Shown here: one piece after another, positions 41,684-51,012 of the stretch | Position numbering within the stretch: position 1 is the stretch's first letter | Layout: each line of letters begins with the position of its first letter | NCBI RefSeq assembly: GCF_003390335.1 | Contig: NZ_QUOU01000001.1 | Span: 1,116,001 to 1,180,000 of the forward strand | From: Thalassotalea euphylliae | GTDB taxonomy: Bacteria; Pseudomonadota; Gammaproteobacteria; Enterobacterales; Alteromonadaceae | Direction of reading: 5' to 3' | Length of the DNA stretch: 64,000 nt | The notes under the pieces: generated by a model | Told to the model about the DNA's origin: nothing | Seen by the model: only the letters and a program-made list of their open reading frames with translations | Databases searched by the model: none | Made by a program: the position numbers and the translations under genes

Positions 41684-42008
41684 ATACCAATTGAAATAAC
41701 TACTTAATCATTCAGCGAGAATTAAAAGGCTTAGAGGCACAGGTTATATGCTCTATACATAACCTAAGTACCTACATCCGCGTAGGTAAGGCATTGATTG
41801 CAGAGAATGCTTATTCCCCTTTTTCTATATGAGAAGCAAAATCAATAACGCCACATATGAGCCTTTTAAACTCGCCCTTTGGGAGCGTGTTAGCGTCGCG
41901 ATAACGGCGCCAAATTGATGAGATGTAGAATAACTATATCAACAAAAATTTGGCTTGTTCTCCCACCGCTGACAGCGCTCTGAATTGCTCAATTAATTTA
42001 ATTGGTAT
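41684..42008 (+). repeat. Expanded structured repeat, copy C (325 bp)
   Basis: Same family and orientation as copy B, with matching ends and matching nested stems, but 59 bases longer. The main difference is a 49-base insert (41739-41787) made of two small hairpins (AGGTTAT/ATAACCT and ACCTAC/GTAGGT); about 14 further bases are added in the loop region and four removed near the right end. It starts 13 bases upstream of the fimT start codon and lies between fimT and nadE. Confidence 0.9.
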
Positions 42009-42092
42009 TAACAACGAGCGGTCAAATTCTCGCCAACAGTTATACCATTGTTGGCGAGTAAGACCAAATACTGATCAGGCTTAGGAGGAGGG

Positions 42093-42926
42093 CTAATCGT
42101 AGATAGTTGGTATGGCTAAGCGTTTGTGTTGCGTTCGTTGGTATATGCCAATGATATGATCGTGCACTTCCTGCGCAACAGGCTTCCCTTCGAGGAAGTC
42201 ATCTAATTGGTCGTAACTAAGGCCTAGGGCGTCTTCATCTTTTTTACCCGGTTCTAGGTCTTCCAAATCAGCCGTTGGTGCTTTTTCTACCAAAATTGCA
42301 GGAGCGCCTAAGTGCTTGGCGATTTGTCTTACTTGGCGTTTTGACAAGCCAAATAACGGGACTAGATCGCACGCGCCATCTCCCCATTTAGTGAAGAAGC
42401 CGGTAATATTTTCGGCTGAGTGGTCAGTACCTATCACTAAGCCACCCAAAATGCCGGCAATATGGTACTGAGTCACCATGCGGGCGCGAGCTTTTACGTT
42501 ACCTTTGGAAAAGTCGATTTGACTATCGCTGGCATCAAGCAGTTGTGCTTCGCCCAGTGCGCTCAGTGTTTCTTGATGAATACCGTCGGCACCTTGTTTA
42601 ATATTTGTCGTGACCACATGGCTTGGCGCAATAAATGATAACGCCGTTTGCGCGTCTTTTTCGTCAGCTTGCACATCGTAAGGGAGTCTTACCGCGATAA
42701 ACTTGTACTCGTCGGTGCCATGCTCTTGGTTCAACTCATTGACGGCCAACTGCGCCAATCGGCCACATGTGGACGAGTCGACACCACCACTGATACCTAA
42801 CACTAAGTGTTTTAACGATGAACTCAAGAGCTGTTTTTTGATAAAGGCTACACGGCGCTGCACTTCAAAAGCAGGGTCGATCTCAGGTAGCACTTTCATT
42901 TCTTCAATGATCAGTTGCTGATTCAT
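42093..42926 (-). CDS. nadE: Ammonia-dependent NAD+ synthetase
   Basis: A 277-residue ATP-pyrophosphatase-fold enzyme that amidates nicotinic acid adenine dinucleotide to NAD. The P-loop SGGVDSST, the GTDHSAENITGFFTK segment and APTADLEDLEPGKKDE are all present, and length agrees with E. coli NadE, without a glutaminase domain, so free ammonia is used. AAGGA precedes the ATG on the minus strand. It is a single gene, divergent from glnB. Confidence 0.95.
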   Translation of the reverse strand: MNQQLIIEEMKVLPEIDPAFEVQRRVAFIKKQLLSSSLKHLVLGISGGVDSSTCGRLAQLAVNELNQEHGTDEYKFIAVRLPYDVQADEKDAQTALSFIAPSHVVTTNIKQGADGIHQETLSALGEAQLLDASDSQIDFSKGNVKARARMVTQYHIAGILGGLVIGTDHSAENITGFFTKWGDGACDLVPLFGLSKRQVRQIAKHLGAPAILVEKAPTADLEDLEPGKKDEDALGLSYDQLDDFLEGKPVAQEVHDHIIGIYQRTQHKRLAIPTIYD

Positions 42927-43120
42927 TGTTAATCCTTCATATCAAAAATAGTTAAGTAGAGTGTAACAAAAAGCGTGCTTGCTTGTGCAGACCATTTATA
43001 CGTGAAAATAATTCAAATGGTTGAGTTTTCTGCGCTTATCCCCATTGAATTAGTTATTTTGTTTTTAAAATATCAGCATATAATTGAGCTTATAGCGATA
43101 CAAACAGGTAAGGCGTCGAA

Positions 43121-43459
43121 ATGAAAAAAATTGAAGCAATCATTAAACCATTCAAAATGGATGATGTTCGTGAAGCTTTAGGTGAAATAGGCATCACAGG
43201 TATGACGGTATCGGAAGTTAAAGGCTTCGGTCGTCAGAAAGGGCACACTGAGCTATATCGCGGTGCGGAATACATGGTGGACTTTCTGCCAAAAATGAAA
43301 ATAGAAATTGTCGTTGCCTCAAGTTATGTAGAGCGTTGTGTTGATGCTATTATCGAAAGCGCACAAACGGGAAAAATTGGTGACGGTAAGATATTTGTTA
43401 CGGATGTAGAGCGTGTGATTCGCATCCGCACTGGTGAAGAAGACGAAGCGGCAATTTAG
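43121..43459 (+). CDS. glnB: Nitrogen regulatory protein P-II
   Basis: A 112-residue trimeric PII protein signalling nitrogen and carbon status (2-oxoglutarate and ATP binding). MKKIEAIIKPFKMDDVREAL starts the protein, the uridylylation site Tyr51 lies in the T-loop (TELYRGAEYMVDF), and the B-loop TGKIGDGKIF and the C-terminal VIRIRTGEED are canonical. It is called GlnB rather than GlnK because no ammonium transporter gene is adjacent. A terminator follows. Confidence 0.94.
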   Translation: MKKIEAIIKPFKMDDVREALGEIGITGMTVSEVKGFGRQKGHTELYRGAEYMVDFLPKMKIEIVVASSYVERCVDAIIESAQTGKIGDGKIFVTDVERVIRIRTGEEDEAAI

Positions 43460-43490
43460 TTGCTGTACGCTAAGTAAAACCCAGCTAATA

Positions 43491-43525
43491 AAAAAGCTGC
43501 CTCTTCGTTCAAAGGGCAGCTTTTT
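43491..43525. terminator. Bidirectional terminator between glnB and bamD
   Basis: An 11-bp perfect stem AAAAAGCTGCC/GGCAGCTTTTT (43491-43501 with 43515-43525) with a 13-base loop. It serves both the rightward glnB and leftward bamD transcripts. Confidence 0.88.
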
Positions 43526-43540
43526 CGTATCTGAGCCGAG

Positions 43541-44302
43541 CTAGTTACTCAACAGGGCATTGTTGGGGTAGTTCGCGGCCAGCACTTGCAGTGTGTTGCG
43601 CTTTAATTCTTCTAACCCTAATGCTTGGTAGCACTCAACCATTAATTCAAGCGCAGCTTCCGTTTCTAGTGTTGGTGCATAGTATTCAACGATATATCTA
43701 GCGCGGTTAGCGGCAGAAACATACGCTTCTCGTTTTAAGTAAAACTTAGCGACAGCAAGCTCGTACTTAGCGAGGCGAGATTTGATCGCAATCATACGTT
43801 TACGTGCATCACTTGCGTATTTACTGTTTGGGTGATCATCAACAATCTTGCGTAAATCTTTGAATGCCTCGCGCGATGCGCTAGGGTCGCGGTCAGAGCG
43901 ATCAATACCCGCTAAATCCTGAAATAAATTCTCTTCGGTGGCGATATTGATCAACGCGCGCATGTAGTAAACATAATCCACATTGGCGTGCTTGGGGTTT
44001 AAGCGCAGAAAGCGATCTGCAAGGGCAATGCCTTGCTCTGCATTGCCTGTTTTGTAGTAAGCGAATAACAAGTCTAGCTGCACTTGATGTGAGATTGGGC
44101 CGAAAGGAAAGCGCGAGTCTATCGCCGATAGAATCTGAATGGCTTTTTGATATAAACCGTTATCAAGTGCTTCACGGGCATCAACAAACAGCGCTTGGGC
44201 TGAACGATCAGGTACTTTTTCGATATCAGTATCAGAAGAAGAGCAGCCAGCAAGCGTTACGACTGCGGCTAACACTACAGCTCTTAAGGTCAATTTATCC
44301 AT
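43541..44302 (-). CDS. bamD: Outer membrane protein assembly factor BamD
   Basis: A 253-residue essential lipoprotein of the BAM complex that inserts beta-barrel proteins. The lipobox is LAGC (Cys20), followed by five TPR-like units (from ALFVDAREALDNGLYQKAIQILSAI to ALELMVECYQALGLEELKRN), with the typical RFPFGPISHQVQLDLLFAYYKTG. I choose ATG 44302, with GAG upstream; an in-frame GTG at 44317 adds only five residues. It is divergent from rluD, the common gammaproteobacterial arrangement. Confidence 0.95.
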   Translation of the reverse strand: MDKLTLRAVVLAAVVTLAGCSSSDTDIEKVPDRSAQALFVDAREALDNGLYQKAIQILSAIDSRFPFGPISHQVQLDLLFAYYKTGNAEQGIALADRFLRLNPKHANVDYVYYMRALINIATEENLFQDLAGIDRSDRDPSASREAFKDLRKIVDDHPNSKYASDARKRMIAIKSRLAKYELAVAKFYLKREAYVSAANRARYIVEYYAPTLETEAALELMVECYQALGLEELKRNTLQVLAANYPNNALLSN

Positions 44303-44455
44303 AGACTCGGTTATCACTAGGTTGTTTTCGTTAAAATTGTTATGAAAGCCCTAAACAAAAGGGTAAAATGCTTTTCTTTTTTGTTGAGCAGCATTCTAAC
44401 TCAGCATTCTTGCCTTGCACAGTGCAAATACTAATTTGATAGCAAAGAGATTTTA

Positions 44456-45430
44456 ATGGCCGAAATTATCCAACATCAAGAAATCGTTCCCCAATCCTGC
44501 TTAGGAAAACGTTTAGACCAAGCATTAGCGGAAATGTTTCCTGATTATTCGCGCTCACGCCTAAAAGAATGGATTTTAGCGGGTAATGTAAAGCTAGACG
44601 GCAAAGTAACAACCAAAGCAAGAGAAAAAGTGTTTGGCGAAGAAACGGTAGAGATCGACGCGACGATTGAAGCCGAAGTGCGCTTTGAACCACAAGATAT
44701 TCCGCTCAATATTGTTTATGAAGACGATGATATTTTGGTGATTAACAAACCCGCTGACTTTGTTGTTCACCCCGGCGCCGGTAATCCCGACGGTACAGTG
44801 CTTAATGCTTTGTTGCATTACTGTCCTGAACTTGAGTTAATTCCTCGTGCAGGTATTGTCCACCGCCTTGATAAAGACACCACAGGGCTCATGGTCGTTG
44901 CGAAAACCATTGCGGCGCAAACAAACTTGGTGGATGCCTTACAAGCGCGTGAAATTACCCGTGAATACGAAGCCATTGCCAGTGGTATTATGACCGCCGG
45001 TGGTACCGTTGACGAACCCATTGGTCGCCATGCCACCAAGCGTACACATATGGCCGTGACAATGTCTGGTCGCCCATCGGTTACTCATTATCGCGTGATG
45101 GAAAAGTACCGTTTACACACGCGCTTACGACTGCGTCTTGAAACGGGGCGTACTCACCAAATTCGTGTTCACATGGCTCATGTTACTCACCCATTGGTGG
45201 GTGACCCACTATACAATGGGCGTCCAAGGCCACCAAAGAATGCGACGCCTGAATTGTTAACCTTCTTGCGCAGCTTTAAGCGCCAAGCGCTGCATGCCGC
45301 TATGCTGTCGTTATATCATCCAATCACTGGCGAGTTAATGACATGGCGTGCAGATATTCCAGAAGATTTTGTCGAGTTAGTGAATTTGCTAAAAGAAGAC
45401 ACTAAGCTTAACAGTGAGCAAGAATATTAG
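44456..45430 (+). CDS. rluD: 23S rRNA pseudouridine synthase RluD
   Basis: A 324-residue pseudouridine synthase that modifies U1911, U1915 and U1917 of helix 69 in 23S rRNA. It has the N-terminal S4 domain (GKRLDQALAEMFPDYSRSRLKEWI), and the catalytic HRLDKDTTGLMVV with its Asp. KTRTHM and the RTHQIRVHMAHVTHPLVGDPLY motif of the RluA family follow. The stop overlaps the pgeF start by 17 bases, so the two are co-transcribed. Confidence 0.96.
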   Translation: MAEIIQHQEIVPQSCLGKRLDQALAEMFPDYSRSRLKEWILAGNVKLDGKVTTKAREKVFGEETVEIDATIEAEVRFEPQDIPLNIVYEDDDILVINKPADFVVHPGAGNPDGTVLNALLHYCPELELIPRAGIVHRLDKDTTGLMVVAKTIAAQTNLVDALQAREITREYEAIASGIMTAGGTVDEPIGRHATKRTHMAVTMSGRPSVTHYRVMEKYRLHTRLRLRLETGRTHQIRVHMAHVTHPLVGDPLYNGRPRPPKNATPELLTFLRSFKRQALHAAMLSLYHPITGELMTWRADIPEDFVELVNLLKEDTKLNSEQEY

Positions 45431-46262
45431 TTCAATAAACCATTCGGCAGCCAACTCAGCACGAGCTGTCGGTAAGCATATTGTTGATGTTCACTGGCCT
45501 TTAGCTGGTCTTTGTCGCAGTGTTAAGGCATTTACAACAACTCGCCAGCGTGCTGGCAATACTGAACTGACAAGAGGCTATGCCAGCTTTAATTTAGGGC
45601 TGCATGTAGGTGATGACCCTACGCGGGTTAGCGCCAATCGCGCAAGCCTTGGTAACCAGTTACCCAATGGCGCGAATATCCAATGGCTCAATCAAGTCCA
45701 TGGGGCAGAAGTGGCGGTGATTGCACATCACCAACAAGAGCCCGTGACGGCAGATGCAGCGGTTACGCGACTGCCTCACCTAGCGCTAGCGGTGATGACT
45801 GCCGACTGCCTTCCCATTTTACTGAGTGACAAGTCTGGGCAGGTAATCGGGGCTATTCACGGTGGTTGGCGACCTTTAGCGCAAAATATTATTCAGCGTA
45901 CAATAGAGGCAATGGGGGGGGCAGGCGAGCAACTCGTTGCGTGGCTAGGCCCTTGTATTGGCCCAACCGCATTTGAAGTGGGAGAAGAAGTTAAGTCAGC
46001 ATTTACTGCGCTTGATACGGCAACGGGCAATGCCTTTAAGCGTATTCCAAGCCGCGTTTTTCCTGCGCAAAAAGAAACTGCACTTGAGCCTCAAAAATAT
46101 TTGGCCGACCTACACCAACTTGCTACGGTATTGCTCAATACCGCTGGCGTCACCGCAATCAGCCGCTTGGCACATTGTACTTATTCGATGCCTGAGCACT
46201 ACTATTCCTTTCGACGCGAAAACATTACCGGCAGAATGGCGACGGTAATTTGTCGTCGCTAA
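45414..46262 (+). CDS. pgeF: Purine nucleoside phosphorylase / laccase-domain protein (YfiH)
   Basis: A 282-residue protein of the YfiH/DUF152 laccase-domain family, which removes purine nucleosides or edits peptidoglycan precursors. The zinc-site residues are visible: QVHGAEV, the TADCLP cysteine and GAIHGGWR, plus the C-terminal CTYSMPEHYYSFRRE. It starts with GTG inside the end of rluD, so the N-terminal about 35 residues are longer than usual; a later start cannot be excluded. rluD-pgeF-clpB is a standard gammaproteobacterial order. Confidence 0.93.
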   Translation: MSKNISSINHSAANSARAVGKHIVDVHWPLAGLCRSVKAFTTTRQRAGNTELTRGYASFNLGLHVGDDPTRVSANRASLGNQLPNGANIQWLNQVHGAEVAVIAHHQQEPVTADAAVTRLPHLALAVMTADCLPILLSDKSGQVIGAIHGGWRPLAQNIIQRTIEAMGGAGEQLVAWLGPCIGPTAFEVGEEVKSAFTALDTATGNAFKRIPSRVFPAQKETALEPQKYLADLHQLATVLLNTAGVTAISRLAHCTYSMPEHYYSFRRENITGRMATVICRR

Positions 46263-46310
46263 CCGACTGTTCGATAATTTGTTTTAAATCAATAACTGCC
46301 ATCGTGCATA

Positions 46311-46340
46311 CTTGAATTTGGCCGTTCAGGCCTTATAGAT
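46311..46340 (+). promoter_or_regulatory. Sigma-32-like heat-shock promoter of clpB
   Basis: CTTGAAT (46311-46317) is followed after 13 bases by CCTTATAGAT (46331-46340). This resembles the sigma-32 pattern CTTGAAA, a spacer of about 13-15, then CCCCATNT. It lies 90 bases before clpB, a gene controlled by sigma-32 in E. coli. Confidence 0.55.
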
Positions 46341-46430
46341 AAAAGTAATCTAATAGTGCTGACCTATTTTTAATAAAAGCGGTCAGCACGTGCCAATTTA
46401 TACGAGTGGTTAACAAGCTCAGAGGTTTGT

Positions 46431-49007
46431 ATGCGTTTAGACAGATTTACTCAGTCGTTTCAATTAGCTATTTCCGATGCCCAGTCGTTGGCGCTTGGCC
46501 GCGATCACCAATTTATTGAGCCATTACACTTAATGATGGCGTTGTTAAAACAATCTGGTAACAGTGTCATTCCGTTGTTAAAAAGCGCAGGTATTGATGT
46601 GAATTCGTTAACACAGCAAGTGGACAAAGCACTTGATGGCTTGGCGAAAGTGCACGGCGTGGGCGGCGAAGTGCAGCTATCTTCAACAACAGGCAATTTA
46701 ATTAACCTGTGTGATAAATACGCGCAAAAGTTAAAAGATGCTTATATTTCCTCTGATGTGTTTTTACTGGCGGCTTTGGAAGATACCGGCACACTTGGAA
46801 AAATTCTCAAGTCTCTGGGAGCAACCGAGGCGCGGATAAAAGATGCGATAAAGCGTATTCGCGGCGGTCAAAAAGTGAATGACCCAAATGCGGAAGATGT
46901 TCGTCAAGCGCTGGATAAGTTTACTGTTAACCTCACGGAACGTGCAGAGCAAGGCAAGTTGGACCCTGTGATTGGGCGAGATGATGAAATCCGCAGAGCC
47001 ATTCAAGTATTACAACGCAGAACGAAAAATAACCCGGTATTAATTGGTCACCCCGGTGTCGGTAAGACAGCAATTGCCGAGGGCTTGGCACAACGTATTG
47101 TTGATCACGAAGTGCCAGAAGGGCTGAAAAACAAGCAAGTGTTATCACTTGATATGGGCGCCTTAGTTGCCGGGGCGAAATACCGTGGGGAATTTGAAGA
47201 GCGATTAAAAGCCGTGCTTAATGAGTTGGCGAAACTTGAGGGCCAAGTCATTCTCTTTATCGATGAATTACACACTATGGTTGGCGCAGGTAAAACTGAC
47301 GGAGCAATGGATGCAGGTAATATGCTCAAACCGGCTTTGGCGCGTGGCGATTTACACTGCGTTGGCGCAACGACATTAGATGAGTATCGTCAGTATATTG
47401 AAAAAGATGCTGCGCTTGAGCGCCGTTTTCAAAAAGTGATCATTGATGAACCGAGCGTTACTGACACTATCGCCATCTTGCGTGGTTTAAAAGAGCGTTA
47501 CGAGTTGCATCACTCAGTCAATATTACCGATCCGGCAATCGTTGCCGCTGCCTCACTGTCTCACCGTTACATTAGCGACCGCCAATTACCTGACAAGGCA
47601 ATCGATCTAATTGATGAAGCGGCCTCAAGTATTCGCTTACAGATGGACTCTAAACCAGAAAATTTAGACAAATTAGAGCGCAAGTTAATTCAGCTTAAAT
47701 TAGAGCAACGGGCGTTAGCGAAAGACACTGATGACGCGTCAATCAAACGCTTGTACGCCATCAAAGCCGAAATCAAAGAAACGCAGCAACAATACGATGA
47801 GTTAGACGAGATTTGGACGACAGAAAAAGCGGCTTCGCAAGGCACACAAACAATAAAAGCGGAACTTGAACAAGCGCGGATTGATTTAGACTCAGCTCGC
47901 CGTGCTGGTGATTTAAACCGCATGTCGGAGCTGCAATACGGCAAAATTCCCGAGCTAGAGAAGCAATTAGACTTAGCGAGCCAAGCCGAAATGCAGGAAA
48001 TGAGTTTACTCAGCAATAAGGTAACGGAAATTGAAATAGCTGATGTGCTGAGCCGCGCTACTGGCATTCCTGTTGCCAAGATGCTTTCCCAAGAGCGCGA
48101 AAAGCTGCTGAGCATGGAGCAAGAGTTACATCAACGGGTGATTGGTCAATCTGAAGCTGTGGTCTCGGTCGCTAATGCCATTCGCCGGTCTCGCGCTGGA
48201 CTGGCCGATCCCAATCAGCCGATTGGCTCATTTTTATTCTTAGGGCCAACTGGGGTCGGGAAAACCGAACTAACCAAGGCATTAGCTGAGTTTTTGTTTG
48301 ACACCGAAGACGCGCTGGTGCGTGTTGATATGTCAGAATTTATGGAAAAACATTCAGTCGCCCGTTTAGTTGGGGCACCTCCAGGTTACGTAGGTTACGA
48401 GGAGGGTGGCTACTTGACCGAGGCGGTGCGACGAAAACCCTATTCTGTGGTGTTACTTGACGAAGTTGAGAAAGCCCACCCTGACGTGTTCAATATTTTA
48501 CTGCAAGTGTTAGACGACGGCCGCTTGACCGACGGTCAAGGCCGCACCGTCGATTTTAAAAATACCGTCATTATCATGACGTCTAATATTGGCTCTCAAG
48601 TCATTCAAAGTTATCAAGGCGATGATGAGTACGACTTGATGCGCGCATCGGTAATGGCAGAGCTTAGCCAACATTTTAAACCTGAGTTTATTAATCGGGT
48701 TGATGATACCGTTGTCTTTCATCCGCTTGTGGCTGCTCAAATTGCAGAGATCGCTAAAATTCAGATTGATTCGCTATCATCGCGTTTAGCTGATCAGGAA
48801 TTGAGTTTGCAGGTTGAACAAGCGGCATTAGCGAAAATTGCCGAGGTAGGGTTTGATCCTCTGTATGGTGCAAGGCCCTTAAAAAGAGCTATTCAAACAG
48901 ATATTGAAAACCCACTTGCACAGCGCTTACTCGCAGGAGAATTTGAGAAGGGGCAAACCATTACCGTTAAAGCTGACGGCGATCGTTTCGACTTTAGTGC
49001 GAGCTAG
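46431..49007 (+). CDS. clpB: ClpB disaggregase
   Basis: An 858-residue AAA+ chaperone that, with DnaK, extracts proteins from aggregates. It has the N-terminal double-repeat domain (MRLDRFTQSFQLAISDAQSLALG), Walker A of NBD1 GHPGVGKT (about residue 205) and Walker B LFIDELHTMVG. The middle-domain coiled coil (LERKLIQLKLEQRALAKD...) is present, as are NBD2 with GPTGVGKT (about residue 604) and the C-terminal domain. No ClpP-binding loop is expected. It follows pgeF after a 168-base gap containing a heat-shock-type promoter. Confidence 0.97.
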   Translation: MRLDRFTQSFQLAISDAQSLALGRDHQFIEPLHLMMALLKQSGNSVIPLLKSAGIDVNSLTQQVDKALDGLAKVHGVGGEVQLSSTTGNLINLCDKYAQKLKDAYISSDVFLLAALEDTGTLGKILKSLGATEARIKDAIKRIRGGQKVNDPNAEDVRQALDKFTVNLTERAEQGKLDPVIGRDDEIRRAIQVLQRRTKNNPVLIGHPGVGKTAIAEGLAQRIVDHEVPEGLKNKQVLSLDMGALVAGAKYRGEFEERLKAVLNELAKLEGQVILFIDELHTMVGAGKTDGAMDAGNMLKPALARGDLHCVGATTLDEYRQYIEKDAALERRFQKVIIDEPSVTDTIAILRGLKERYELHHSVNITDPAIVAAASLSHRYISDRQLPDKAIDLIDEAASSIRLQMDSKPENLDKLERKLIQLKLEQRALAKDTDDASIKRLYAIKAEIKETQQQYDELDEIWTTEKAASQGTQTIKAELEQARIDLDSARRAGDLNRMSELQYGKIPELEKQLDLASQAEMQEMSLLSNKVTEIEIADVLSRATGIPVAKMLSQEREKLLSMEQELHQRVIGQSEAVVSVANAIRRSRAGLADPNQPIGSFLFLGPTGVGKTELTKALAEFLFDTEDALVRVDMSEFMEKHSVARLVGAPPGYVGYEEGGYLTEAVRRKPYSVVLLDEVEKAHPDVFNILLQVLDDGRLTDGQGRTVDFKNTVIIMTSNIGSQVIQSYQGDDEYDLMRASVMAELSQHFKPEFINRVDDTVVFHPLVAAQIAEIAKIQIDSLSSRLADQELSLQVEQAALAKIAEVGFDPLYGARPLKRAIQTDIENPLAQRLLAGEFEKGQTITVKADGDRFDFSAS

Positions 49008-49020
49008 GCTGGAAATAAAT

Positions 49021-49063
49021 ATAAGTAACGCTGCGGGCATGTTGAACCAGCGTTACTTATTGC
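49021..49063 (+). terminator. Perfect 13-bp stem-loop after clpB
   Basis: ATAAGTAACGCTG (49021-49033) is fully complementary to 49048-49060, with a 14-base loop. Only a weak T-rich tail follows, so its terminator role is likely but not certain. Confidence 0.55.
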
Positions 49064-49136
49064 CATTAAACGATATCGGTGAACTAATTCAGGATAGGGC
49101 AATTTGACGATAAAAAGGCACTTGGGAAACCGCTTG

Positions 49137-49607
49137 TTATCTTTTCGATGAGCTTTCGTCGTCATCACAGTAGATTTCAACGTTTTTTTGATTGAGCAGC
49201 AACTGCGCTTGTTTCTCTTCCGGACTCAATAGGCGTGAACTGCCGTCTGGCGCGTTAAACAGAATGCGCTCAAAGCCACCTAACATTTTCAAGTTTAGTT
49301 GCGCAGCACGACAGTTTTGGCTGATGAGTTCAGCGCGTTGTCGCGCTTGTTGCTGGGCTGATGCTGCAGCTTTTTCGGCGGCGCGCTCAGCTAACCACTG
49401 ATCGACAAAAGCGCTGTTTTCAGCCTCTGGCCGCGCGGGAGTATAAGCTACCTGTACATTGATCTGGGCGTAGTCTTTATCTGTAGGGTGCTCGTGGCTA
49501 AAGTGAACAATATTATTATTATCAACCCAGCGATATACGGTTGTGTCTTGTGCGTTCCCCGTTAGTGTTAACAATATCAAGCACAGTGTTGCAATGAACT
49601 TATACAT
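49137..49607 (-). CDS. DUF4124 domain-containing exported protein
   Basis: A 156-residue protein with signal peptide (FIATLCLILLTLTGNAQ) and the DUF4124 pattern directly after it (TTVYRWVDNNNIVHFSHEHPTD), a short beta-rich module. It is followed by an Ala/Gln-rich helical stretch (AERAAEKAAASAQQQARQRAEL) and a C-terminal part with two cysteines. DUF4124 proteins are periplasmic and mostly uncharacterised. It is a lone gene, convergent with clpB. Confidence 0.85.
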   Translation of the reverse strand: MYKFIATLCLILLTLTGNAQDTTVYRWVDNNNIVHFSHEHPTDKDYAQINVQVAYTPARPEAENSAFVDQWLAERAAEKAAASAQQQARQRAELISQNCRAAQLNLKMLGGFERILFNAPDGSSRLLSPEEKQAQLLLNQKNVEIYCDDDESSSKR

Positions 49608-49870
49608 AAATAAGGCCCTTTACTAACAAACTTCCCAGCCAACAACATTGAATAAAGTTTAACCCATACTAAACGTTAAGCGAGTTTGTTCACAATAATT
49701 TTATACGTAAATCCTTGTTGCTACTGTTTATTATGGCTTAACGAAAGGTTAATAACGCTATCCTAATTATTCGCACTCGTGCCACATATTTACACTATTT
49801 ACGTAATGCTTCACGTAATTACTTGTGCTAAATTAACTGCTTTTATTCGAACTGGATTTTTCCTGCTTTT

Positions 49871-50719
49871 ATGAGTACGTCAAACGCTAACGCAAACCAA
49901 AGCCGAGGTATTTATTTGTTACCTAACTTGCTAACCACAGCAGGCTTGTTTTCTGGGTTTTACGCCGTTGTTTCATCGATGAACGGTCACTTTGAGGCTG
50001 CTGCAGTCGCTATTTTTGTTGCAATGATATTCGACGGCTTAGACGGGCGAGTTGCGCGCATTACCAATACGCAAAGTGAGTTTGGCGCTGAATATGACAG
50101 CATGGCGGATATGGTGTCTTTTGGTATTGCGCCCGGGTTGGTAACCTATAATTGGGCATTGTCCGGTATGGGGAAATTTGGTTGGTTAGCGGCGTTTGTC
50201 TTTGTTGCAGGTGCCGCGCTTAGGCTCGCGCGTTTTAATACGCAAGTAGGTGTTGCCGACAAGCGTTATTTTCAAGGCTTAGCAAGCCCTGCTGCGGCGG
50301 GCGTGATAGCAAGTATTGTTTGGGTTGGTACTGAGTATCAAGTCAATGGCCAAGATTACGGCTTCGCGATGGGGATTTTAACCATCATCACCGGGCTATT
50401 GATGGTCAGTAACTTTAGGTATAACAGCTTTAAAGAAGTTGACTGGAAAGGCAAAGTTAGCTTTATTGTTGTGCTGTTGATTGTGCTGGTATTTGTCGTT
50501 GTCGCTTCTAGCCCAGCTGAACTCTTAATGGCCATTTTTGTGCTTTACGCTTGCTCTGGCCCCGTGACAACGGTGCGCTCAGTAAAAAAACTAAAATTAG
50601 AGCACGTTGTCGGTGACGACGATAACGACGCAGACTTTTCTGCGCGCCACGAGACCGTGTCTTCAGAAAATAAAGATACAGCTTCACAAGCGGGGACAGA
50701 GCGCAAATCGGAAAAATAG
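49871..50719 (+). CDS. pssA: CDP-diacylglycerol-serine O-phosphatidyltransferase
   Basis: A 282-residue integral membrane enzyme making phosphatidylserine, the precursor of phosphatidylethanolamine. The CDP-alcohol phosphotransferase motif is visible as DGLDGRVARITNTQSEFGAEYDSMAD (from residue 55), with about seven membrane segments. This is the membrane-bound (Bacillus-like) type and not the soluble E. coli phospholipase-D type. The C-terminus has a soluble acidic tail (VGDDDNDADFSARHE) not part of the catalytic domain. A clear terminator follows, so it is a single-gene unit. Confidence 0.93.
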   Translation: MSTSNANANQSRGIYLLPNLLTTAGLFSGFYAVVSSMNGHFEAAAVAIFVAMIFDGLDGRVARITNTQSEFGAEYDSMADMVSFGIAPGLVTYNWALSGMGKFGWLAAFVFVAGAALRLARFNTQVGVADKRYFQGLASPAAAGVIASIVWVGTEYQVNGQDYGFAMGILTIITGLLMVSNFRYNSFKEVDWKGKVSFIVVLLIVLVFVVVASSPAELLMAIFVLYACSGPVTTVRSVKKLKLEHVVGDDDNDADFSARHETVSSENKDTASQAGTERKSEK

Positions 50720-50749
50720 CCGCCGATTATCTCGCGCTATATCAATCTT

Positions 50750-50776
50750 AAACGCCAGCTTTTGCTGGCGTTTTTT
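50750..50776 (+). terminator. Rho-independent terminator after pssA
   Basis: A 10-bp perfect stem AAACGCCAGC/GCTGGCGTTT (50750-50759 with 50764-50773) with a 4-base loop ends in six T residues. Confidence 0.92.
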
Positions 50777-50962
50777 ATTGGCTGAAAAAAGGTATATGAA
50801 AATATTAAGAATAGGGGAAAATTGCTAGTTTAGCGGGCTAAGAGGTGCAAACAGGAGGCTAGAAATTAAGGGATAAAGGTAAGGGGCGCGGCGCACTTTG
50901 TTTGGGGAAATACTTTGGTGCTACATTTCAGGGCTTTGAACAATAGCCGCTATGCGCGAATG

Positions 50963-50990
50963 TTTAGATGTGAATCTTTAGATGTGAATC
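50963..50990. repeat. Tandem duplication, 14-bp unit
   Basis: The unit TTTAGATGTGAATC occurs twice in a row (50963-50976, 50977-50990), followed by TTTAAAG. It lies in the spacer downstream of flgN. Confidence 0.8.
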
Positions 50991-51012
50991 TTTAAAGCTG
51001 GCTGACGCTAAC

